Below are positions 1 through 5,323 of a DNA stretch of 7,137 bases, in pieces. Numbering within the stretch: position 1 is the first letter of the stretch; every line of letters starts with the position of its first letter. Source of the DNA: Candidatus Solincola jinzensis. GTDB taxonomy: Bacteria; Actinomycetota; Geothermincolia; Geothermincolales; RBG-13-55-18. The DNA lies in NCBI GenBank assembly GCA_015711875.1, contig JACVJG010000138.1:1-7137 (forward strand). Direction: 5' to 3'. The translations under genes were made by a program, and so were the position numbers. The notes beneath the pieces were generated by a model. That model did not search any database, was not told the DNA's origin, and saw only the letters and a program-made list of their open reading frames with translations.

Positions 1-39
1 CTTCACCAGGCCGTCAACTTCCACCGCGTATCCGTCCAC
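1..39 (-). CDS. ABC transporter ATP-binding protein, N-terminal start only (runs off left edge)
   Basis: Only the first 13 codons are in the window. They read VDGYAVEVDGLVK, with the initiator GTG read as Met. The pattern 'A-V-E-V-x-G-L-x-K' is the usual first beta strand of drug-exporter-type ABC ATPases (DrrA/CcmA-like), just before the conserved aromatic that stacks on ATP. I chose GTG at 39-37 because AAGGAG at 51-46 lies six bases upstream. The ATG at 45-43 would leave no spacing to that ribosome-binding site. Its own promoter and a MarR-type operator lie at 71-122, and the MarR repressor gene is upstream on the same strand. The likely role is energising export of a drug or other toxic compound, with a permease presumably encoded beyond the left edge. 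The family call rests on very few residues, and Walker A is outside the window. Confidence 0.6.
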   Translation of the reverse strand, partial: MDGYAVEVDGLVK

Positions 40-70
40 TGTCATCTCCTTGCCCTCGCCTCTCAAATAG

Positions 71-85
71 TTTAGCAAAGCTAAA
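71..85. promoter_or_regulatory. MarR-type operator palindrome at the ABC transporter promoter
   Basis: TTTAGC-AAA-GCTAAA is a perfect inverted repeat of six-base arms around a three-base centre. It begins nine bases after the -10 box, so it covers roughly +3 to +17, where a bound dimer would block the polymerase. The inner 13 bases match the palindrome at 840-852 at the start of the marR-like gene. Short AT-rich palindromes of this size are typical MarR-family sites. Binding by the neighbouring regulator is inference. Confidence 0.7.
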
Positions 86-93
86 TAAGTGTT

Positions 94-122
94 AATCTAC
101 GCCTTTACGCACCTACTGTCAA
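94..122 (-). promoter_or_regulatory. Promoter of the ABC transporter gene
   Basis: On the minus strand a perfect -35 box TTGACA (122-117) is followed by a 17-base spacer and a -10 box TAGATT (99-94, four of six consensus bases). The expected transcription start is near 87, giving a leader of about 48 bases before the GTG start. The leader contains the operator palindrome and the AAGGAG ribosome-binding site. Confidence 0.75.
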
Positions 123-352
123 TGCGCCTTTCCCGCGCGGGCCTACCGTCGCCGGCGGCCTGCCCGTCGCTCCCGGAACCCTCCCCGGGCGGCATGCCTT
201 CTCCGAGGCTTCAGGATCTCTCCTTACCCGCCAGGCGGACCCGCTGCCCGGCCTTTCCCCTTTTCAGCCCAAATGCATCATGGGGGGCCCGGGCTTTCGA
301 AACTCCTCCGCGCCGCCGCCTCATCTTGACCTCATCGAGCTCCTTCCCCCAT

Positions 353-847
353 CTAGCCCTTGCCTTCCCCCTCCAACCGCCGCGACAAGCGCCCCGCCAG
401 TTCCTCCAGGAAACCGACCAGCTCCGCGAGCCTCGCCCCGTCCTCCTCGCTCATAAGGCGCCCGAATTCCGTCCTCTGCATGTCCCAGAGCCGGCGCATG
501 ATCTCCTCGCCCTTGCGGGTCAGCCCCACGTAGGTGACGCGGCGGTTCCCGGGGTCCTTGCGCCGCCTCAGCAGGCCTTTGGCGCAGAGCCCGTCGATCA
601 TGCGGCTGGCAGTTGGGGGCGCGATCATCATCATGCTGGAGACGCGGGTGACGCTCAGCTCGCCGTGAGCCCCCACCATCTTCATGAGGAAGAACTGCGG
701 CCCGGTGACCCCGAACTCTCCGATGGCACGGTGGAAGATGGAGCCCCTCATGCGCATGATCATGCCGAGGCTGTCCACCAGCCTCCCCACGAGCTCCTCA
801 TGCCCGGGCGGCTCTTTCGCCTCGCTTTTCACTTCACCGTTAGCCAT
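353..847 (-). CDS. MarR-family winged helix-turn-helix transcriptional repressor
   Basis: The product is a 164-residue DNA-binding dimer of usual MarR length. Residues about 17-60 form the N-terminal dimerisation helices. Residues 64-93 (ELSVTRVSS...APPTASRMIDGLCAKGLL) form the helix-turn-helix, with the recognition helix near 77-88. D98-P-G-N-R-R103 followed by VTYVGLT is the classic wing with its conserved Asp and Arg. The C-terminal helices complete the dimer. There is one cysteine (C88), so nothing points to an OhrR-like redox sensor. The frame stays open to a TTG at 883, but that TTG is the -35 box. The ATG at 847-845 sits seven bases after the -10 box and has no Shine-Dalgarno, so the message is probably leaderless. 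The start codon lies inside a palindrome shared with the ABC transporter promoter, implying autorepression and control of that transporter. The ligand is unknown. Confidence 0.88.
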   Translation of the reverse strand: MANGEVKSEAKEPPGHEELVGRLVDSLGMIMRMRGSIFHRAIGEFGVTGPQFFLMKMVGAHGELSVTRVSSMMMIAPPTASRMIDGLCAKGLLRRRKDPGNRRVTYVGLTRKGEEIMRRLWDMQRTEFGRLMSEEDGARLAELVGFLEELAGRLSRRLEGEGKG

Positions 848-852
848 GCTAA
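840..852. promoter_or_regulatory. MarR-type operator palindrome overlapping the marR-like start codon
   Basis: TTAGC-CAT-GCTAA is a perfect inverted repeat of five-base arms around a three-base centre. It starts three bases past the -10 box, and its centre is the ATG itself. It shares both arms and the spacing with the palindrome at 71-85. These are the only two such sites I find in the window. Confidence 0.7.
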
Positions 853-854
853 TC

Positions 855-883
855 AAAATAGGACGGCGGTCGGGGCCAGTCAA
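855..883 (-). promoter_or_regulatory. Promoter of the marR-like gene (leaderless transcript)
   Basis: TTGACT (883-878) and TATTTT (860-855) are separated by exactly 17 bases. Seven bases (GATTAGC) then lead directly to the ATG at 847. The predicted transcription start falls on or next to the A of the start codon, which leaves no room for a ribosome-binding site. Confidence 0.7.
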
Positions 884-900
884 GGCTATGGGCCCTTTAT

Positions 901-1182
901 CTACTCAGCTCGGCCCGCCAGGATGGCGCGGTGGCCTCCCGGTTTTAACCCTGAAAGCGCCTGCCATAAGGCCGCGGCATCGCCGCGCAAGCCGCGGGGC
1001 GGGAAAATGAGCGTGGTGGCCGTGCCCCACTCGAGCTCTTTCCCGATGCGCAGCGCCGCCGTTAACATGTAGGGGTAACGGAAAGAGGCGCCAAAGGGCG
1101 GTGCGCCATCCGGCCCGGAGACGGCAACGGCGCGAGAAGGGGTGGCGCGTGCCTCGCGGCGCGCCTTTCCCCCATGCGCCAT
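901..1182 (-). pseudogene. Possible C-terminal remnant of a larger gene (DUF58-like tail), uncertain
   Basis: An open frame ends with TAG at 903-901, 18 bases upstream of the marR-like -35 box. Its last 55 codons have strong GC bias in the third position and read like real protein. The stretch LEWGTATTLIFPPRGL, then about 14 residues, then LKPGGHRAILAG resembles the C-terminal strand-helix-strand of DUF58 proteins, where 'pWGttlvlvTPrl' is followed by 'LrraGHrvvl'. No start with a ribosome-binding site precedes it: the ATGs at 1182 and 1068 both lack one. Further upstream the frame runs antisense to the MazG-like gene. I read it as the degraded end of a lost gene. A 55-residue small protein from the ATG at 1068, or chance, are the alternatives. 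Confidence 0.3.
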
Positions 1183-1212
1183 GTCGCCGCCGGCATGGGC
1201 GCGGCGCCGCGT

Positions 1213-1219
1213 AAGGAGG
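1213..1219 (+). promoter_or_regulatory. Ribosome-binding site that sets the MazG-like start
   Basis: AAGGAGG ends five bases before the ATG at 1225. The frame is also open to an ATG at 1174, but that start has no such site and adds residues outside the family's domain. Confidence 0.8.
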
Positions 1220-1224
1220 CGGTT

Positions 1225-1509
1225 ATGGATATTGCGTCTTTCCAGAAAAAGATAGGGGACATCTATGTGGACAGGGACGGCCGCCGGGGTATCTGGGGCA
1301 CCTACGCCTGGTTTATCGAGGAGGTGGGGGAGCTGGCACGCGCCCTGCGCACGGGAGAGGATACATCCTTGCGAGAGGAGTTCGCGGACGTGTTCGCCTG
1401 GCTGGCGAGCCTGGCCAACCTGTGCGGGATAGACCTCGCGAAGGCGGCCGGGAAATACTCCGCGGGCTGCCCCAAGTGCCTGAGGACCCCCTGCGCCTGC
1501 CCGGAGTGA
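1225..1509 (+). CDS. MazG-like nucleotide pyrophosphohydrolase with C-terminal cysteine knuckle
   Basis: The product is a 94-residue all-alpha protein of the MazG/NTP-PPase superfamily, which hydrolyses nucleoside triphosphates to monophosphate and pyrophosphate, usually to clean or adjust nucleotide pools. The Mg-binding signature is present: E32-E-V-G-E36 in one helix, then E52-F-A-D55 in the next (the EExxE...ExxD pattern). The length fits single-domain MazG-like proteins rather than the two-domain MazG. After the helices the chain ends in C82-P-K-C85, C90 and C92, a likely zinc knuckle. The substrate cannot be told from sequence. It stands alone on the plus strand. The convergent 355-residue gene ends 213 bases downstream, and no clear terminator lies between them. 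Confidence 0.85.
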   Translation: MDIASFQKKIGDIYVDRDGRRGIWGTYAWFIEEVGELARALRTGEDTSLREEFADVFAWLASLANLCGIDLAKAAGKYSAGCPKCLRTPCACPE

Positions 1510-1722
1510 ACGACGAGGTCTGCCTAGGCGCCCTATCGGCAGCCAAGGAGGGGCCATGCCACGTCCGGCGCTATTTCCAGGTCCTGTCACGGGATCGCGC
1601 CTGGTTGCCTGCGGGAGCTCAGGGAGACGGCGGGACCCGGGTGCCGGCACGAAGACTTCTCGGGGGAAGCCCGCAGTCCTTAAAAGGGCCCGGCGGCGCA
1701 GCGGGGGAACCGCCCGGCAAGG

Positions 1723-2790
1723 TCAAGCGGCGGTGACCTCGATAAGCAGGTCGCCGTCCTCCTTTTCCTCCCAATCCACGTGCCCCTCGCGCCCGCTCAC
1801 CAGCTCGAAGATGCCCTGCACCAGGCCCACCAGCACCAGGTTCAGGCAGGGGTTTTCGATGTGGAAGCTCAGCCGGTTCTCGCCCCACTCCAGTCCCACC
1901 AGGTTGCCCAGGCCGCGCAGGGCCAGGGCGCGCCGGAGGTCACCCCGGGACCTCGCTTCATCCATGCTGTAGAAGCCGCTGCGCAAGAAGCGGCGTTGCG
2001 CCTCCACCACCACCCGCGGAATGGAGTCTCCCAGCTCTTTCTCCAGCTCCATGATGATGGCGTCCAGGGTCGCGGGGCCCAGGGCCACCATGCGACGCCT
2101 GCTCTCCTTGTGCAGGATGACCCCCCTCTCCGGATGCCATTGGTAGACGGAAAGCGCCCGCGGCAGGCCGCACCCCGGGCAGCGTTCCAGCCCCACATGA
2201 CCCTCTTTGCTGGCATAAGGCCTGGGCTTGAGCCTTTCCTGCAGCTCCAGGGGATGGGGGGTGATGTGCGCTGTTATCTCATATTCCCCCGGCGCCACCT
2301 CCTCGTGGGTTATCCCCACTTCCCGCCGGTCGATGGCGTTGAACGAGCCCGCGAGGTCGCCGCTGAAAAGGGGCAGCGAATAGAGTTCCCTGGCACTGAT
2401 GGTGACGAAGTCCCCCTCGCTGTGGGTGCGCCGCATCCTCGCCAGCTCCACCATCCCGTAGCCCATGACCCGCCCCAGGGCGGTGACGTTGCGGATCACC
2501 GGCTTTACTCCCACCAGCCTCACCACCGCCTTGACCGCCGCGGGCAGCATGTGATCGACGAAGTCGTAGGTGGCCCTGCGCTTGGCCTCGATGATGATGC
2601 GGTCGATGGGCATCCCGATGATCTCCTCCACGCCGCGGAAGGTGGAGGTGATGTTCTCCAGCTCGATGAAGATCATGCGGTGGTCCGGGTTCTTTCTCTG
2701 CACGATGGTGCCGTTTTCGAGCCAGGCGTGCTCCCTGGCGAAGCGTTTCGGAATCCCGCATTCCCGACAGGCTTTCAAAGCTGCCACCAC
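1723..2790 (-). CDS. Unassigned 355-residue protein: tandem duplication of a CxxC plus V4R-like module
   Basis: I cannot name this gene. The chain is two related halves. Half one starts C8-x2-C11-G-x-P, then W23, 'GTIV', 'HRM', an I/L-rich helix and 'IGMPIDRIIIEAKRR' (58-72). Half two starts C204-x2-C207-G-L-P, then W218, 'GVIL', 'RRM' and 'LGDSIPRVVVEAQRR' (253-267). Each continues into a 'G-hxxhhG' segment and ends in paired strands: 'GEYEITAHI' at 168-176 and 'GDLLIEVTA' at 346-354. The second tail, ENPCLN then 'VGLVQGIFELVSG', looks like a V4R (4-vinyl reductase) ligand-binding domain, but this is fold-level resemblance only. The only cysteines are the two CxxC pairs and C315, so the pairs may join in one zinc site. 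I see no signal peptide or membrane segment. The GTG start at 2790 follows an AAGGGGGG ribosome-binding site. The GTG at 2787 is an alternative. Confidence 0.85.
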   Translation of the reverse strand: MVAALKACRECGIPKRFAREHAWLENGTIVQRKNPDHRMIFIELENITSTFRGVEEIIGMPIDRIIIEAKRRATYDFVDHMLPAAVKAVVRLVGVKPVIRNVTALGRVMGYGMVELARMRRTHSEGDFVTISARELYSLPLFSGDLAGSFNAIDRREVGITHEEVAPGEYEITAHITPHPLELQERLKPRPYASKEGHVGLERCPGCGLPRALSVYQWHPERGVILHKESRRRMVALGPATLDAIIMELEKELGDSIPRVVVEAQRRFLRSGFYSMDEARSRGDLRRALALRGLGNLVGLEWGENRLSFHIENPCLNLVLVGLVQGIFELVSGREGHVDWEEKEDGDLLIEVTAA

Positions 2791-2829
2791 GCATCCCCCC
2801 TTGGCCCCTGGCCGATACGCGCATCTCTA

Positions 2830-2843
2830 GGGGACCGGTCCCC
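2830..2843. promoter_or_regulatory. Perfect 14-bp palindrome upstream of the 355-residue protein gene
   Basis: GGGGACCGGTCCCC is fully self-complementary and lies 39 bases before the GTG start at 2790. It could be an operator. A palindrome of this length is not very improbable in 7 kb of GC-rich DNA, and no clear -35/-10 pair was found around it. Confidence 0.25.
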
Positions 2844-3197
2844 AGGAAGGACCCGCCCCCTTCCCTTATCCGCTTCCAATATCTGTTTCTCCATCCAGTC
2901 TTCCTTACCTTTTTATCGGTAACGCGGCGCCCATAAGAAAGCACCTGCTCCGGACCGCCGGTACGTGACACTTGCCGTTCATGTCAGCGATACGAAAGCC
3001 CCTTTTGCCCTCTTCGCGAAAGTGACCCGCCGCATAACGGCAAGGTGCTCCATCGTGGATGGGGCGGCCGCGCGCCCCGGGGGTATGCCATGGGCAAACG
3101 GCCGCGACCCGCGAAGGCCGCTCTCATAAACGCGGTGCCCTCGAGGGGAGAAAAGGGCTGGCGCAAGTGAGGGCGGAGTGCTGAAGGCCGCGCGGAT

Positions 3198-3235
3198 CGA
3201 CCCGGCACCTATACGGGGTGAAACTCGCCGGGTCG
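3198..3235. repeat. Inverted repeat, 9-bp arms with 20-base loop
   Basis: CGACCCGGC (3198-3206) and GCCGGGTCG (3227-3235) are perfectly complementary around a 20-base loop. No T tract follows on either strand, so an intrinsic terminator is not supported. A transcribed stem-loop or a protein site is possible. Confidence 0.4.
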
Positions 3236-3294
3236 TGAGCCTCCACTTCCGGGAAAAGCGGCGCCAGGATCAACGAGGTCTGAAACCCCCAACA

Positions 3295-3401
3295 GAGCAG
3301 GCCCAGCTACTCCTTCCCATATGGTCAGGTGTAGGGACGCCAGGGCGGGCGACATTGCCAGTCCCCTGCAGGGCAGGCACAACTACTCCTTCCCGTATGG
3401 T
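3295..3401. repeat. Imperfect 31-bp direct repeat, 76-base period
   Basis: The copies are 3295-3325 and 3371-3401 and match at 27 of 31 positions. They share the uninterrupted 12-base core CTACTCCTTCCC, then differ at one base (A or G), then share TATGGT. The intervening 45 bases are not repeated. No gene spans them. Confidence 0.7.
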
Positions 3402-3417
3402 GGTGGTGCTTTGTGCA

Positions 3418-3451
3418 TAACCCCGGCGCTTCATTAACCCCGGCGCTTCAT
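3418..3451. repeat. Perfect 17-bp tandem duplication
   Basis: TAACCCCGGCGCTTCAT occurs at 3418-3434 and again, directly adjoining, at 3435-3451 with no mismatch. This looks like a recent slippage duplication. Confidence 0.85.
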
Positions 3452-3643
3452 GTTCTTGGTCCTTCTCCCGGAAACGCGGGAATAGATGCGCAGCCGATCC
3501 TGCGCCGACCGGGAATCTCCGGTTGCTCAAGTGCTGATAAACCGTCGCTTATCAAGTGGCGTTTAGTTGCCCGCATTTCATGGCGAGGAACCGTTTTTTG
3601 TATGATCCCCACTTACTATCGATTCCTGGCAGCCCGATCGCTG

Positions 3644-3839
3644 TTGCCTCCCCGATGCCGAACCGCATGTTCGCCTTTCGCCTCGCGACGCGCCTCGATC
3701 AAGCGGTTCCTACGCACAGGTCAGTGATGGTTCCGCTTTGGCCACCCTATGGCATTTGCCGCCGAGATGCCGAACCGCATGCCCGCCCTCCGCTTCGCGC
3801 CGCGTCTTGATCGCGCGGCCTCTCCGTGCATGGGTCAGT
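3644..3839. repeat. Diverged direct repeat of about 83 bp, 112-base period, abutting the radical SAM gene end
   Basis: The copies are 3644-3725 (82 bases) and 3756-3839 (84 bases). They share TTGCC at one end, an identical block GATGCCGAACCGCATG in the middle, the GATC-centred segment and GGTCAGT at the other end. There are scattered substitutions and a two-base length difference. The second copy includes the TGA stop of the radical SAM gene (3835-3837), so the sequence just past that gene appears to have been duplicated. Divergence suggests an old event or a dispersed repeat family. Confidence 0.7.
3799..3819 (-). terminator. GC hairpin just after the radical SAM gene, possible weak terminator
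   Basis: GCCGCG (3799-3804) and CGCGGC (3814-3819) form a perfect 6-bp stem with a 9-base loop, 15 bases beyond the radical SAM stop codon. No T run follows on the minus strand, so it would be at best a weak or factor-assisted terminator. The equivalent stem in the other repeat copy is only partly kept. Confidence 0.3.
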
Positions 3840-5304
3840 AGTAGATCCACTCGAAACGCGAGCGGCGGTCCGCCCAGTCGACCGCCGCCTTCAGAAGCGG
3901 TCTTCGCGCGCTCCAGGGTATGATGCCGGACGTCAGCAGGCGGTCGAGCGCGGCGGCGGCGGCGTTCCCCACCCGCCCCCCCTCGTAGAGGCGGGAATAC
4001 AGTTCCGCCAGGGGATAGAACTTCTCCTTAGCGAAAGCGTAGGCTGGATCCCGGAAAGCAGGGACCTCCAGGGCGCTGCGGCCGTCGAAGATGGTGTCCA
4101 CGTGACGGTCGGAAAGATACCCCTTCTCCTCGCAATAGGAATAAAGCCGGGTATTGGGATAAGGATGGTAGGTGGAGACCTGCATGCAGTTCGGGCGGGC
4201 CATGGCGTTTATCTTTATGGTGTCCAGAAGGGCGGGCAGGTCCTCGTCGGGCAGTGAGGTCATGTTGGTGGAGACGGTCTTTATGCCGTAGCGGCGGCAG
4301 AGGCGGAAAGCACGCACTATGTCATCGTTGGACATATGACGGTTGAGGACTTTCCTCCTCAGCTTCTCGTTACCGCTCTCGATGCCCATGCAGATCACCG
4401 AGCAGCCGGCGCGGGCGAAAAGGGCCACCGTCTCCTCGTCCAGCACGTTGACGCGCGAATTGCAGATGAAGGGGAGTTCCACCTCCCTGCGGTAACGTTC
4501 CATAAGCTCGCCGAACCACTCCCGGTCCAGGGTCAGGATGTCGTCGTCGAAGCGTATGTAGCGAAGGCGGCGCGCCGTATCCGCCGCTATGATGGCGTGG
4601 ATCTCGCGCATCACGTTTTCCACGCTGCGGAAACGCACGTAGCTGCGGCGGTTGGGATATATGCTGCGCTGGGCATGGTTGGAGCAGTAGGTGCAGCTGT
4701 AAGGGCACCCTCGCGAGGCCATGAGGGTGCCGCGCTCATGCTGCTGCTCGCAGAAATTCGCGGGGTCGAAGATATCCCGGTCGGGAAGAGGCAGGGTGTC
4801 CAGGTCCTCCAGCAGCGGGCGCACGGGGTTGCGCACCACCTCCTCCCCCTTCCTCACCCAGAGAGAGGCTATCCTCGAAGGGTCGCGACCCTCCTCGAGG
4901 GCGGCGCACAATTCCGCCAGCGCCTCCTCGCCCTCGCCGAGACACACCGCGTCCAGGGGCGCGTCGCGCAGGGCTCCCTCCGGGTCCAGAGTGGGGTGGG
5001 CGCCGCCGCAGACGGTGAAAAGGTCGGTTTCCTCCTTTATCCAGCCCACCCAGCGTCGCACGTGGGGGAACATATGGGTGGTGCTGGAAACGGCCAGCAG
5101 GTCGGGCGATTCATCCGCTATCCTCGCCAGCAGCTCCTCTCTGCCCACCGGCCTCACGAGGTGGATAAGAGAGGTGCGATGGCCTTCCCTTTTCAGATAG
5201 GCGGAAAGATATCCTATGCCCAGGTAGATGCGCCCCTCCGGGAGGTAGCGCTCCTCGTCGTACTGGAAAAAATCGGGATAGAGGAAGGTGACCTTCAAGC
5301 CCAT
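3835..5304 (-). CDS. B12-binding-domain radical SAM enzyme
   Basis: The 489-residue product has the standard order for this family. A Rossmann-like cobalamin-binding domain (about 1-165) includes the 'YLGIGYLSAYLKREGH' segment at 27-42, the 'CGGAHPTLDPEG' loop at 99-110 and 'CLGEGEEAL' at 121-129. A linker 'DLDTLPLPDRD' (167-177) leads to the radical SAM barrel. The cluster-binding motif is C200-PYS-C204-TY-C207, the CxxxCxxC that holds a 4Fe-4S cluster and splits S-adenosylmethionine. 'MGIESGNEKLRRKVLNR' (306-322) is the usual SAM-contact strand. Residues about 370-489 form a C-terminal extension. Relatives methylate or rearrange lipids, cofactors and natural products; this one's substrate is unknown. 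It starts 19 bases after the FAD reductase gene, with a weak GGAAGG site, so it is almost surely co-transcribed. Confidence 0.9.
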   Translation of the reverse strand: MGLKVTFLYPDFFQYDEERYLPEGRIYLGIGYLSAYLKREGHRTSLIHLVRPVGREELLARIADESPDLLAVSSTTHMFPHVRRWVGWIKEETDLFTVCGGAHPTLDPEGALRDAPLDAVCLGEGEEALAELCAALEEGRDPSRIASLWVRKGEEVVRNPVRPLLEDLDTLPLPDRDIFDPANFCEQQHERGTLMASRGCPYSCTYCSNHAQRSIYPNRRSYVRFRSVENVMREIHAIIAADTARRLRYIRFDDDILTLDREWFGELMERYRREVELPFICNSRVNVLDEETVALFARAGCSVICMGIESGNEKLRRKVLNRHMSNDDIVRAFRLCRRYGIKTVSTNMTSLPDEDLPALLDTIKINAMARPNCMQVSTYHPYPNTRLYSYCEEKGYLSDRHVDTIFDGRSALEVPAFRDPAYAFAKEKFYPLAELYSRLYEGGRVGNAAAAALDRLLTSGIIPWSARRPLLKAAVDWADRRSRFEWIYY

Positions 5305-5323
5305 GCGTCACCCGCCTTCCCTC

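Larger units (their letters stand above)
2791..3834. other. Intergenic region of about 1 kb with no credible gene
   Basis: All frames here are short, lack ribosome-binding sites and show no recognisable domain. The region holds the leader of the 355-residue gene, three independent local duplications (3295-3401, 3418-3451, 3644-3839) and inverted repeats at 3198-3235 and 3535-3554 (TGATAA, 8-base loop, TTATCA). A T6 run at 3594-3599 has no convincing stem before it. I find no tRNA signature. Confidence 0.6.

Noticed and set aside
847..883. TTG start giving a 176-residue MarR protein
   Set aside because: The TTG is the first half of the -35 box TTGACT, and the extra 12 residues fall entirely inside the promoter. 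The ATG at 847 is preferred.
1556..1972. Plus-strand frame whose ATG at 1556 follows an AAGGAGG four bases upstream
   Set aside because: The ribosome-binding site is good, but the translation is low-complexity Arg/Pro/Ser and more than half of it is antisense to the well-supported 355-residue gene.
3290..3460. CRISPR array
   Set aside because: There are only two copies of each repeat, with unequal types and spacing, and no third unit or cas gene.
2984..3530. Short frames in the 1-kb gap (minus 2984-3208, plus 3178-3420, minus 3270-3530)
   Set aside because: They overlap one another on opposite strands, have no ribosome-binding sites or domains, and cross the direct repeats.
3575..3600. Intrinsic terminator on the plus strand at the T6 run
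   Set aside because: No stable stem precedes the T run, and no plus-strand gene ends nearby.
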